Shown here: positions 1 to 7,824 of the stretch, one piece after another
Layout: each line of letters opens with the position of its first letter
How positions within the stretch are numbered: the first letter of the stretch is position 1
Source of the DNA: DAISKN01 sp963716925
Lineage (GTDB): Bacteria; Acidobacteriota; Vicinamibacteria; Marinacidobacterales; SMYC01
DNA length: 64,000 bases
Direction: 5' to 3'
NCBI GenBank assembly: GCA_963716925.1
Contig: CAVQUX010000015.1
Coordinates: forward strand, 186,001 to 250,000
Translations under genes and position numbers: made by a program
Notes under the pieces: model-generated
Told to the model about the DNA's origin: nothing
The model's database searches: none
Seen by the model: only the letters and a program-made list of their open reading frames with translations

Positions 1-1587
1 CCACCAGACGGAGATTCCCGTCACCAGGATCACTCCGGGAACGATGAGGAGCGAAAAGAGCACCACGTTCGTCATCTGCTGGGACGAGAGGAAGATTCGA
101 CGATCTTCGGGCTCGCGCGGCCGGATGGAGATGAGGTCCTCGTCCTCGGCCGCCCAGTTCACCATGTTGAGGAAGAGATCGGCGTTGAGCACAGGCGCCG
201 ACGCGAGCTCGTTGGTGATGAAGTCCGAATCCCCGACGACGACGAATCGGCCCGACGCCGGCTTCTTCTCCTCCTCCGCTCCGGCCTCGCTCTCTTCCGC
301 CTCGGGCCCGGGCTCTCCGGAGGCGAGGCTGACCGCCACCGCGAGCGTGAGCGGACCCCGCCTCTGGTCCGGCGCCGGTCCCCGGCGGGTGGCGAGCTCA
401 TCGATTCGCGTCTCCCCCCAGCTTTCGGCCTCCGAAGAGAAGAGGTCCCGCACCTCGGCGCCTTCGGGCGCGCGATCGGCGCGCTCGACGCTGCGCGCGA
501 GGGGAAAGATACTCAATGCGTTCGAGAAGCTCTCCACGATGGGATGGGCGCCGTAGGTACGCACCACGGGATAGAGCGGGGGAACGCTCAGGGGATCGAC
601 GACGACGTCGCTCCCGAGCGACACCCCCTGCTCGCGCAGATACTGGTCGAGCGCGGGCGTTCTTGCCTGGGTCGAGGGATCCAGCAGGAACACCGCCCGG
701 CCTCCCGACTGGAGGTACTGGTCGAGGGTCGCGATCTCCTCCGGAAGAAAATCGGTCCTGGGTCCGGCGACCACTACGGCATCGGCGTCCTCCGGCACCC
801 GCATCTCGTCGCCCTGGACCGAGCGGGCGATGACCAGGCTCCCGGTCTCGTAGGTGGAGCCTTCGAGTTTCTTGTTCACGACCGAAAGCCCGGCGCTCGC
901 GTCGGTGTCCTCGATCGATTTCTCCTGGTGGCCGGAGCTGAAGTAGATCTTCTTCCTGTCCTGCCGTAGAACCCGCAGAATGGCGTTGGTGATCTCCGGC
1001 TCGGTCGCGGCAGTGGCCCGTTCCTTGCGCGCGCCGGAGGCGACGAGAATCGTGCCCATGGGGATCCCGGGCTCGCCCGGCTCCTGGTAGGAGAGCGCCT
1101 TCTGGGGATCGCCCTCGGGATCGACGACCGTGACCCGGACCCTCTCGCTTTCGCCGTCGTAGAGCTCGAGCAGGTCCCGCGCGGCTAGGGCGCGGCCGAC
1201 GGTGGGGTTGTCGAGGAGAACGAGCTCGAGCTCGTTCTCGAGCCCCGCGAGCACCTTCGACGTCTGCTCCGAGAGGGTGTACTGGCGGGCGGCGGTGAAG
1301 TCCCACCGCTTCTGATGGCGGCTTCCGATCCAGTTGATGGCGACGACGATTCCGGAGACGGCGAGGGTGAGCGCGAGCGCGTTCGCTCCTTCGCGTGAGC
1401 TCCTTCGTCCGGCGAGGCGAACAACCTCCTGCCAACGGTTCACCAGATAGACGACGGAGAGCGCGAGCCCGGCGATGAGAAACGAGGCCCAGACGCGATC
1501 GCGGCCCGGCTGCAGGAGCCGGAGCAGGACGCCGGCGGCGAGAAACCCCATGCCGGACGCGCCGAAATAGGGAGAGAGTCTTTTCAC
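1..1587 (-). CDS. GldG-family ABC transporter auxiliary protein (partial, 3' end off window)
   Basis: Seen: the minus-strand frame begins at a GTG at 1587, one base after the stop of the ABC permease, and stays open for 529 codons to the window edge. Hydrophobic segments lie near residues 6-25, 30-48 and 64-85, followed by a long extracytoplasmic region, and another membrane helix starts near residue 507 at the edge. The middle contains the FSSGHQEK and VVVVAGPRTDFLPEE segments typical of GldG/ABC_transp_aux proteins. Known: GldG proteins accompany GldA/GldF ABC subunits, in gliding or in uncharacterised export and cell-envelope roles. Inference: this is the accessory subunit of the three-gene ABC system. 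A glycine/glutamate-rich loop near residues 440-465 looks poorly conserved. The C-terminus is not visible. Gliding itself is not shown. Confidence 0.85.
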   Translation of the reverse strand, partial: MKRLSPYFGASGMGFLAAGVLLRLLQPGRDRVWASFLIAGLALSVVYLVNRWQEVVRLAGRRSSREGANALALTLAVSGIVVAINWIGSRHQKRWDFTAARQYTLSEQTSKVLAGLENELELVLLDNPTVGRALAARDLLELYDGESERVRVTVVDPEGDPQKALSYQEPGEPGIPMGTILVASGARKERATAATEPEITNAILRVLRQDRKKIYFSSGHQEKSIEDTDASAGLSVVNKKLEGSTYETGSLVIARSVQGDEMRVPEDADAVVVAGPRTDFLPEEIATLDQYLQSGGRAVFLLDPSTQARTPALDQYLREQGVSLGSDVVVDPLSVPPLYPVVRTYGAHPIVESFSNALSIFPLARSVERADRAPEGAEVRDLFSSEAESWGETRIDELATRRGPAPDQRRGPLTLAVAVSLASGEPGPEAEESEAGAEEEKKPASGRFVVVGDSDFITNELASAPVLNADLFLNMVNWAAEDEDLISIRPREPEDRRIFLSSQQMTNVVLFSLLIVPGVILVTGISVWW

Positions 1588-1588
1588 T

Positions 1589-2383
1589 TCACCCCCTCCA
1601 TCTCAGAGACTCCAGGGACTGCTTCGAAAGGAAGAGCCCGAGGCCGGTGAACGTGAGGTAGTAGATCACGTCGCGGCTGTCGATGACTCCCTTCGCGAAC
1701 TCTTCGAGGTGCTTGGTCACCGAAAGGTAAGTGACGAGGCCGGAGGCCGGACCCGCCCAGCTCTCGGCGTACTCGATGAGCCAGAGGAACAGGAACGTGC
1801 CGAAGGTCAGGAAACCGGCCACGATCTGGTTCCGGGTGAGGCTGCTGAAGACAAGGCCGAAAGAGATGAAGGCGGAGCCGAGAAGGAAGAGGCCGAGGTA
1901 GCCCGCGAGGAGCGGCTTCCACTCCGGGTCCCCGAAGAAGAAGAGTATCGCCATGTGGAGAGACGTGAGCAGGAGCATCGCGGCGTAGAGGAACAGGGCA
2001 CCGAGGAACTTTCCCAGAACGATCTGGAAATCGGTGAGCGGCGACGTCAGCAGGAGCTCGATGGTGCCGGAGCGGATCTCCTCCGCGAACGCGCGCATGG
2101 TCAGCATGGGAACGAGGAACAGGAGGACCACGCTCGCGCTGAGGAGCAGGTAGCGTATCAGGTCTTGATTCAGGTTCAGGGGCTCGGAGGGCGCCCCGAA
2201 CCCGCCCCGCCCCATGCTGCGCTCGAGGAACACGAAGAGATAGTCGGAGAAGAAGTAGCCGAAGAGGAGAATGAAGAGGGCGAGCACGACGTAGGCGACG
2301 GGAGAGGCGAAGTAGGACTGCACTTCCCGCCGCGCGAGAGCCCAGACGTTCGAGACGCTTTCCATAAGGGCCATCCAGGCCAT
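1589..2383 (-). CDS. ABC transporter permease (GldF/ABC-2 type)
   Basis: A 264-residue integral membrane protein with about six helices. It begins near the N-terminus with WALARREVQSYFASPVAYVV, the usual opening of GldF/NosY-like ABC-2 permeases, and carries the EEIRSGTIELLLTSPL signature after the second helix. The start ATG at 2383 overlaps the stop of the upstream ATPase gene (TGATG), so the two are translationally coupled. The frame is open further upstream but that extension is antisense-like and overlaps the ATPase gene. The next gene (GldG-like) starts one base after this stop. Known: such permeases form the membrane channel with a dimer of the cognate ATPase. The substrate is unknown. 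Confidence 0.9.
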   Translation of the reverse strand: MAWMALMESVSNVWALARREVQSYFASPVAYVVLALFILLFGYFFSDYLFVFLERSMGRGGFGAPSEPLNLNQDLIRYLLLSASVVLLFLVPMLTMRAFAEEIRSGTIELLLTSPLTDFQIVLGKFLGALFLYAAMLLLTSLHMAILFFFGDPEWKPLLAGYLGLFLLGSAFISFGLVFSSLTRNQIVAGFLTFGTFLFLWLIEYAESWAGPASGLVTYLSVTKHLEEFAKGVIDSRDVIYYLTFTGLGLFLSKQSLESLRWRG

Positions 2384-3342
2384 CACGAAGCCTCCCCCGG
2401 CTCCTCGGAAGAGACCACGCGCAGGTAGACTTCCTCGAGGGTAGCTCCCTCCTGTCGCAGGTCCAGGAGGCCGTAGCCCGCCCGAACCAGCCGCGCCGCG
2501 ACCTCCCGACGCACGTCCCGGCCGGGAGCGACCGACAGTCGATAGGTGAGAACGCTCCCGTCGCGGCTGGTTCCGGCGACGGGCTCGACGGCGAGGACGC
2601 CGTCCTGCGAGCGCAGACTCAGAAGGACTTCGTTCTCCTGCCCCTCGACCGTCACCTGCAGATGATCCTTCTCCCGGAACTCGTCGATGAGGCTCTGAGT
2701 CGTTCCCTGGGCCACGACCGAGCCTTTGTTGATGATGACCACGCGGTCGCAGGTCATCACCACCTCGGGAAGGATGTGGGTCGAAAGCACTACCGTGTGG
2801 TCGCCGCCGAGAGAGCGAATGAGGGCCCGCGTCGAGTGGATCTGCTTGGGATCGAGTCCGGCGGTGGGCTCGTCGAGAATCAGGACCTCCGGCTCGTGGA
2901 CCAGCGCCTGGGCGAGCCCCACCCGCTGCCGGTAACCCTTCGAGAGCTTTCCCGCGAGCTTGTCGCGCACGTCCCCGATCGCGCATCTCTCGAGGGACTC
3001 GTCGATCCTCGCCTTCCGCCGCTCGCGGGGAACGCCTTTGATGCGGGCCGCGAAGTCCAGATAGTCGAAGACGGTCATCTCGGGATAGAGCGGAGGGCTC
3101 TCCGGGAGGTATCCGATCTTTCGTTTCGCCTGGAGCGGCTCGGAAAGGATGTCGTGGCCGGCGACCACCGCCGTGCCCCGCGTCGCCGGGATGAACCCGG
3201 TGAGGATGCGCATCGTCGTGGTCTTTCCGGCTCCATTCGGGCCGAGAAAACCCAGCACCTCTCCCTTCGCCACCGAGAACGAGAGATCGCTGACGGCGGT
3301 GAAGCGGCCGAACTCCTTGGTGATGCCCGAGACTTCGATCAC
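2383..3342 (-). CDS. ABC transporter ATP-binding protein (GldA/CcmA-like)
   Basis: A 319-residue ATPase. Walker A is GPNGAGKTTT near residue 39, the ABC signature is LSKGYRQRVGLAQAL near residue 135, and Walker B is VLILDEPTAGLDP followed by the H-loop STHILPE. The C-terminal 80 residues resemble the DUF4162-like tail of GldA/CcmA ATPases. The frame stays open upstream to 3579, but the GTG at 3342 is preceded by GAGGAG at a proper distance and starts directly before the conserved VIEVSGITKEFG segment, so I place the start there. It is the first gene of the three-gene ABC operon, divergent from the lipoprotein gene at 3398. Confidence 0.92.
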   Translation of the reverse strand: MIEVSGITKEFGRFTAVSDLSFSVAKGEVLGFLGPNGAGKTTTMRILTGFIPATRGTAVVAGHDILSEPLQAKRKIGYLPESPPLYPEMTVFDYLDFAARIKGVPRERRKARIDESLERCAIGDVRDKLAGKLSKGYRQRVGLAQALVHEPEVLILDEPTAGLDPKQIHSTRALIRSLGGDHTVVLSTHILPEVVMTCDRVVIINKGSVVAQGTTQSLIDEFREKDHLQVTVEGQENEVLLSLRSQDGVLAVEPVAGTSRDGSVLTYRLSVAPGRDVRREVAARLVRAGYGLLDLRQEGATLEEVYLRVVSSEEPGEAS

Positions 3343-3397
3343 GGTGAAAAGCTCCTCATCCTTCGCTGGAGTATAATCCGGCTGCCATCGGCGAAAG

Positions 3398-3979
3398 ATG
3401 AAGAAAGGTTCATTGACGGGTGGGTTCTCCGCCGCGCTCCGTCCGGGGCTCGCCTCCCTGCTCATCGCCGCTTCCTTCGGATGCGGCGAAGCCGAGAGCG
3501 AGGCGAAGGCCCAAGCCCTCGAGCTCGAAGAGGTCGCCGCGTACTGGGCGGTCCGGGGAAAGGATCGGGAGGAGAACAACTACATCCATCCGGTGGTGCG
3601 GTTCCGGATCAAGAACACGGGAGCGCGGGAAGTGGGCTACATCCAGGCGATGGCGGTCTTCAAGCGGGAGATGCTCCCCGACGAGCCCTGGGGGAACGAT
3701 TTCCTCTACTCGATCTCGGAGAAGCCGCTCGCGCCGGGGACCCGCTCGGAAATCCTGACCCTGCGCTCCGATACGAACTTCGTATCCAAGGACGCCCCGG
3801 AGAGGATGTTTCAAAGCGCAAAGTGGGAAAAGGTCACGGTATCGGTGTTCCTGCGAGTCGGCCCGTCGAGCTGGAAACCCGTCCTTTCGCTGGAGGTGCC
3901 CAAGCAGATAGGGGCCCCCGGCCTGGAGAAGTTCCTCGAGCCGGCGCCGGAGACCGAGCCCGCCCCAGCCGCGCGGTGA
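3398..3979 (+). CDS. Putative lipoprotein, conserved hypothetical
   Basis: A 193-residue protein with a basic start (MKKGS), a hydrophobic stretch and the lipobox-like SFGC near residue 29, so a lipid-anchored secreted protein is likely, although F at the -2 position is not ideal. The mature part has a beta-sandwich look, with VVRFRIKNTGAREVGYIQ resembling proteins that carry a FxxxLx7-type accessory domain, and ends in a proline/glutamate-rich tail. It is divergent from the ABC operon, with a TATAAT hexamer at 3372-3377 twenty bases before the start. I do not recognise a specific function. A link to the neighbouring ABC exporter is only positional. Confidence 0.7.
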   Translation: MKKGSLTGGFSAALRPGLASLLIAASFGCGEAESEAKAQALELEEVAAYWAVRGKDREENNYIHPVVRFRIKNTGAREVGYIQAMAVFKREMLPDEPWGNDFLYSISEKPLAPGTRSEILTLRSDTNFVSKDAPERMFQSAKWEKVTVSVFLRVGPSSWKPVLSLEVPKQIGAPGLEKFLEPAPETEPAPAAR

Positions 3980-4015
3980 GCCCGGACCCCATCCGGCGCC
4001 CAAACCCCTGAACCT

Positions 4016-4050
4016 TTCGAGTTGTTCTCGAATGAGGGTTGTGGTACGTT
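4016..4050 (+). promoter_or_regulatory. Promoter with palindromic operator upstream of the XRE regulator gene
   Basis: A -35-like TTGTTC (4022-4027) and a -10-like TACGTT (4045-4050) are separated by 17 bases. The -35 element lies inside a perfect inverted repeat, TTCGAG-ttgtt-CTCGAA (4016-4032). The repeat sits directly before a helix-turn-helix regulator gene, so autoregulation is the simplest reading. Nearly the same palindrome occurs in the nuoL leader at 11390-11405. Confidence 0.6.
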
Positions 4051-4084
4051 GAGACTTTCCGATGGAAGACTAGGGGAAAACATC

Positions 4085-4567
4085 ATGGCCCATCAGGAAT
4101 TTTCTCAGGCAAGTATCGGGCTGCCCGAGAAGGTGGCGTCCGTTCCTGCGAAGGAACGGCGTCAAACACCGCTGGAGGTAGGTTCGGACTTGAATGCAGG
4201 GGCAGAAATGAAAGTGGGTGAGCGGATCCGCGAGGTCCGCAAATCGAAGCGTATCCGGCAGAAAGTCCTGGCCCGCATGGTGGGGATTTCTCCGGGTGCG
4301 TTGACCAATTTCGAAAAGGGGCGTCGTCGTATTTCGCTGGACTGGCTCCAGAAGATCGCCGAGGCCCTGGACACCCCGGTCTCCTATTTCCTTCCAGACG
4401 AGAAGGACAGGAACCGGGCGACTCCAGGCGATCCCCGCGAGCGCAGGCTCCTGGCGGCTTGGCGCCAGCTGGGGAAGAGCGACGTGCTGAGGGGAGATTT
4501 CCTTCAGCTGCTCGAGCATCTCGGACGCGCGAAGGGCGTCCGCAAGGCGAAACGACGAGTCTCGTGA
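4085..4567 (+). CDS. XRE-family helix-turn-helix transcriptional regulator
   Basis: A 160-residue protein. Residues about 45-100 form an XRE/Cro-type DNA-binding domain, seen as VGERIREVRKSKRIRQKVLA, then a turn and GISPGALTNFEKGRRRIS, followed by DWLQKIAEALDTPVSYFL, which is the classic layout. A 40-residue N-terminal extension and a short basic C-terminal tail flank it, with no ligand-binding domain visible. The ATG at 4085 is preceded by AGGGG eight bases upstream; the in-frame start at 4022 would lie within the promoter and is rejected. Inference: it binds the palindrome in its own promoter and possibly the matching one in the nuo leader. The target genes are unproven. Confidence 0.9.
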   Translation: MAHQEFSQASIGLPEKVASVPAKERRQTPLEVGSDLNAGAEMKVGERIREVRKSKRIRQKVLARMVGISPGALTNFEKGRRRISLDWLQKIAEALDTPVSYFLPDEKDRNRATPGDPRERRLLAAWRQLGKSDVLRGDFLQLLEHLGRAKGVRKAKRRVS

Positions 4568-4586
4568 CTCGCCCGGGCGAGGAGGC

Positions 4587-4952
4587 CTAGCTCGTGATCT
4601 CGGCCTCGAGCTCGACGAATCTTTCGAGATAGGCCGTCAGTTTCCTCCCGGCGTCATCGGAAACTTCCGCGAAGGAAAGTCCCGCCCCGATGGCGCGACC
4701 CCGTTCGTCCGTCTGCACCCAGACGGCGCGCGCTTTCAGCGCGCATTCTCCCATCCCCCAGGGAAACAGGAGGTGAATCACCAGGGCTTCCTCGGGAGAA
4801 GGCGGCTCGTCGACGGTCAGAAACGCGCCGCCCAGACTCACGTTCATGAGATAGCCCTTCTGGCGACCGCCGCCTCGCTCCACTTCGGCCCGCAGAATCG
4901 TGGGCGCGTGCCTTCGATGCTCCCGTTGCTCGGTTGCGACCGCTTCACTCAT
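4587..4952 (-). CDS. Stand-alone PilZ-domain protein
   Basis: A 121-residue protein consisting of one PilZ domain. The EHRRHAPTILRAEV segment supplies the RxxxR part of the c-di-GMP site, and NVSLGGAFL supplies the (D/N)xSxxG part. The start at 4952 is preceded by GAGGAG seven bases upstream; a longer in-frame start at 4982 has no such site. Known: PilZ domains bind cyclic di-GMP and relay it to motility, exopolysaccharide or transcription machinery. It is one of three single-domain PilZ proteins in this window, and a GGDEF cyclase lies at 22.3 kb. The partner is unknown. Confidence 0.88.
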   Translation of the reverse strand: MSEAVATEQREHRRHAPTILRAEVERGGGRQKGYLMNVSLGGAFLTVDEPPSPEEALVIHLLFPWGMGECALKARAVWVQTDERGRAIGAGLSFAEVSDDAGRKLTAYLERFVELEAEITS

Positions 4953-5111
4953 GGGCCATCTCCTCGGTTTCGTCGAAACCAAGCAAGAAGCGGGCCACGA
5001 CCGGGGCGCCTCGTTCCGCCTGACGGTGAAGTCGTTCCCGCGAATGAATTTCGCCCGGGAGTCCTCCCCGGCCTCGAGCAGCGTGAGCCCCGGGCGACTG
5101 TGGCCTTCCGG

Positions 5112-6278
5112 CTACAGCCGCTCGAGCGGGTCGAAGAGTTTTCGATGCTCGTCGAGCGCGAACCGATCCGTCATCCCCGCGATGTAGTCGCAGACCACGC
5201 GGTGCAGTCCCTCGACGTCGATGCGCGCCGAGATATGGGGCGGAAGCTGGCGGGGATTCTCCACGTAGGCATCGAAGAGCTCTTTCACCACCCGCTTCGC
5301 CTTCTCCGCCATGCGAACGACCTTGTAGTGGCGATAGAGGTGCTGGAACAGGAATCGCTTCAACCGGGCCTTGAGCTCTTCCACTTCGGGAGTGAAGCGA
5401 ACGAGCCTCCCGTCGTTCCGCCTCACGTCTTCGTCGGTCTCGACGCCTGCGCTCAGGATCGCGCGCTCCGTTTCGGCGATGAGATCGGTCGTGAGGTGGT
5501 CGATGATTCTGCGGATGGCGACCCGGATCCGTACCTTCGAAGGCTCGCTCGGATGATTCCGGGAGGCCTCTCCGAAGTGCGTACGCCAGAGCTCGACTTC
5601 CTCGAGGACCGGAAGCTCGAGGAGGCGTGAAGTGAGCCCGTCCTCGAGATCGTGGTTGATATAGGCGATCTCGTCGGCGAGGTCGACGAGCTGCGCCTCG
5701 AGCGACGGGCTCAGGTCGTTTCGGAACTCCGCCGGTCCCGCCTCTTTCCGCGGCGAATGCTTGAAAATCCCTTCGCGGACCTCGTAGCTGAGGTTCAACC
5801 CCCGAAACTCCGGGTACCGCCGCTCGAGGTGATCCACGATCCTCAGCGATTGCAGGTTGTGCTCGAAGCCCCCGTGCTCCGCCATGAGCGCGTTCATGAC
5901 GTCTTCCCCCGCGTGGCCGAAGGGCGTATGACCCAGGTCGTGGGAAAGCGTCACCGTTTCCGTGAGGTCTTCGTTCAGCCTCAGATACCGTGCCATGGTG
6001 CGGGCGATCTGCGCCGCTTCGAGGGAGTGGGTGAGGCGGGTGCGATAGTGATCCCCCTCGTGGTTCACGAAAACCTGGGTCTTGTACTCGAGCCTGCGAA
6101 AGGCAGTGCTGTGGATGATTCGATCGCGGTCCCTCTGGAACGCGGTGCGGAACCGATGCTCGGGCTCCTTGTGGCGCCTTCCGCGCGAGCGCGCGCTCGA
6201 CGAAGCGTACGGGGCGAGAAGCTTCCGCTCCTGCTCTTCGAAATAGCTTCGATCGGGCATGGATGAAGTCGAGGGCAC
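5112..6278 (-). CDS. dgt: Deoxyguanosinetriphosphate triphosphohydrolase-like protein (HD domain)
   Basis: A protein of about 388 residues of the type-2 dGTPase family. The HD metal site is seen as TRLTHSLEAAQIART, then TVTLSHDLGHTPFGHAGE and, later, DLADEIAYINHDLEDG. FRRLEYKTQVFVNHEGDHYR is the family signature. Known: these enzymes hydrolyse dNTPs, chiefly dGTP, to deoxynucleoside and triphosphate and help set dNTP pools. A GTG at 6278 follows GAGAG and an ATG at 6260 is an alternative start 18 bases later without a good ribosome site. It is read towards the PilZ gene and has a strong terminator for an upstream minus-strand transcript just before it (6322-6364). Confidence 0.93.
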   Translation of the reverse strand: MPSTSSMPDRSYFEEQERKLLAPYASSSARSRGRRHKEPEHRFRTAFQRDRDRIIHSTAFRRLEYKTQVFVNHEGDHYRTRLTHSLEAAQIARTMARYLRLNEDLTETVTLSHDLGHTPFGHAGEDVMNALMAEHGGFEHNLQSLRIVDHLERRYPEFRGLNLSYEVREGIFKHSPRKEAGPAEFRNDLSPSLEAQLVDLADEIAYINHDLEDGLTSRLLELPVLEEVELWRTHFGEASRNHPSEPSKVRIRVAIRRIIDHLTTDLIAETERAILSAGVETDEDVRRNDGRLVRFTPEVEELKARLKRFLFQHLYRHYKVVRMAEKAKRVVKELFDAYVENPRQLPPHISARIDVEGLHRVVCDYIAGMTDRFALDEHRKLFDPLERL

Positions 6279-6321
6279 ACTACTCTCTCGCCTCTCGGGA
6301 TGTCAAAGCCCGCGCGCGAAA

Positions 6322-6364
6322 AGAAAAAAGGGCCGAAACCTCTTTCGAGGTCCGGCCCCTTTTC
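6322..6364 (-). terminator. Strong intrinsic terminator, minus-strand orientation
   Basis: A hairpin whose arms pair ACCTC with GAGGT around TTTC and, further out, GGGCC with GGCCC. On the minus strand the hairpin is followed by TTTTTTCTTTT, an excellent U tract. On the plus strand the following tract is only CTTTTCC. It lies 44 bases upstream of the dgt start, so it cannot serve dgt. It must end a transcript that begins between here and the divergent pilW-like gene at 6735. Confidence 0.75.
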
Positions 6365-6700
6365 CGTGCCTACGATAGGAGGGAGCTCGGACTCCCGAAC
6401 CGGGCCATTTCCCGATTCGAGAGCATCCGGTTAGTAGACGCCTCGATAGAGAGCAAGTCCCATGCCACGCGAGGCGAATGTTCCTGACTCAACAAGTCGC
6501 GTCGCATCAGTCGTTTATCCATGTGCCGCCCGGAGCGAGGTGATGGGATCCTGTAAACATTCTTTGCGTGCCGCGAAAGACCTTGAACCCGAGCAACGGG
6601 AATTTCCCCACGAGCCGTCCGCCAAAGCCCCACAGTCGCGTTCTCGGCGGCTCGAGTGCAAACGCGTAACCTAAATATAATCAAACGCTTATCCGTCCTA
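6365..6700 (-). ncRNA. Candidate non-coding RNA or short transcript between dgt and the pilW-like gene
   Basis: This 336-base stretch has no convincing gene. It is placed because a strong minus-strand terminator directly follows it. The minus strand shows local structure: CGAGCCG pairing with CGGCTCG (6605-6654 area), the palindrome GGGAAATTCCC near 6600, CCCG-N5-CGGG, and GGGAG-TCCGAGC-CTCCC close to the 3' end, which looks like a T-arm. A 50-codon frame starting MDKRLMRRDLL also exists but has no ribosome site. I found no tmRNA, RNase P, SRP or 6S signatures. A TATAAT at 6676-6681 on the plus strand probably serves the pilW-like gene. Confidence 0.3.
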
Positions 6701-6734
6701 TTCGATTGGAACGGCGCTTGCTATTCCTCTGCGC

Positions 6735-7811
6735 ATGCCGAAAGAAGCCGCTTCCTCCAACCAGACGCGGGGATTCTCGCTGATCGAGATCCTGATGGCG
6801 CTCGCCATCACCATGCTGGTGATGACTTCGGTCTTCCTGCTCCTGCAGCAGAGCCAGAAGAGCTTTGCGCGCGAGCCCGAGGTTTCCGACATGAACGCGA
6901 ATGCGAGGGCCGGTCTCGACCGCATCAGCCAGGATCTCGCGGTCGCGGGTTTCGCGACGCCGTCGAACATGGCGGTGATGTGGTCCGACGGCGGCGGCCT
7001 GACGCCGGATCGGATAGGCATCCTGTACGCCGATCCCGAGGTCCCGGTCTCGAGGCCGAGGCCCTGCCCGGTCGGGGGGCCTTGCCCCACCATCGGCACG
7101 TCTTCGGTCGTGAGCGTGGATCCATTCAGCTTCTCGCCCCAGCCGCCCAATTTCGCCGAGGCGTACCAGGACGGAATGGTCCTCTTCGCCATCCAGGGTC
7201 CGAACGGAGATCCCGCCTGCGACCATGTGGCGCCCGGTCTGCTGCCTTTCCAGCTCAACGGGATTCCGACTTGCACCGGAGCCGGTGGCGCCGCGAACGG
7301 ACCGGCTGCCTGCGAGACCCTGAACCTGACGCTCGGACCGGCGCCTTCCGTGACCGACCTCGAACCTCCCGCGGGGTTCGAGAGCGACGTCAGCCTGCAC
7401 TGCGCCGCCATTGGTCTCTTCCACGTGGTGCAGTACCGCGTGAATCCGCTCCCGCCGGCGGACAACCCTCAGCTCGAGCGCAGGGACGTCGCGCTCGGCG
7501 GCCCCTGGTCCGCGGTGGCGGGAAACATCGAGAGCCTCCAGGTGCAGTACGTCCAGGGATTGAAAGAGGTCTTCGAGGACGCCCCGGCCCTCCTGCCCAT
7601 GGGCGCCGATCCGACCACGTGGGTGACGAGGGTTCGGATCACCGTCGGCGGGCGCAGCGAGAGCACGAACCTCGAGGGCGCGAGGCCCGGAGTCTACGCG
7701 GCGGGGGACACGCACTTGCGCCGGACGTTCACGACCACGGTGAGCCTCAGGAACCAGCTCAGCCAGGCGCAGCAGAAGGCGATCGACCTCGGCCTCGACA
7801 GCTGGAACTGA
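6735..7811 (+). CDS. PilW-family type IV pilus minor prepilin
   Basis: A 358-residue protein with a prepilin peptidase site, RGFSLIEILMALAITMLVM at residues 12-30: cleavage follows the glycine, F becomes residue 1 of the mature protein and E is at +5. A hydrophobic N-terminal helix precedes a globular part with several cysteines (PCPVGGPCP, CDH, CTG, CET, LHC), which could form disulfides. Known: PilW-type minor pilins help prime pilus or pseudopilus assembly. No other pilus gene is adjacent, which is unusual because minor pilins usually come in sets. The neighbour at 7825 is convergent and unrelated. Confidence 0.82.
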   Translation: MPKEAASSNQTRGFSLIEILMALAITMLVMTSVFLLLQQSQKSFAREPEVSDMNANARAGLDRISQDLAVAGFATPSNMAVMWSDGGGLTPDRIGILYADPEVPVSRPRPCPVGGPCPTIGTSSVVSVDPFSFSPQPPNFAEAYQDGMVLFAIQGPNGDPACDHVAPGLLPFQLNGIPTCTGAGGAANGPAACETLNLTLGPAPSVTDLEPPAGFESDVSLHCAAIGLFHVVQYRVNPLPPADNPQLERRDVALGGPWSAVAGNIESLQVQYVQGLKEVFEDAPALLPMGADPTTWVTRVRITVGGRSESTNLEGARPGVYAAGDTHLRRTFTTTVSLRNQLSQAQQKAIDLGLDSWN

Positions 7812-7824
7812 AGCAACGCTCGCC

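Noticed and set aside
6365..6734. tmRNA, RNase P RNA, 6S RNA or SRP RNA
   Set aside because: Length and the T-arm-like hairpin suggested tmRNA, but there is no CCA, no GGGG...TTCGACGGG start and no tag frame; the conserved GAGGAAAGTC (RNase P) and GGTCAGGTCCGGAAGG (SRP) strings are absent.
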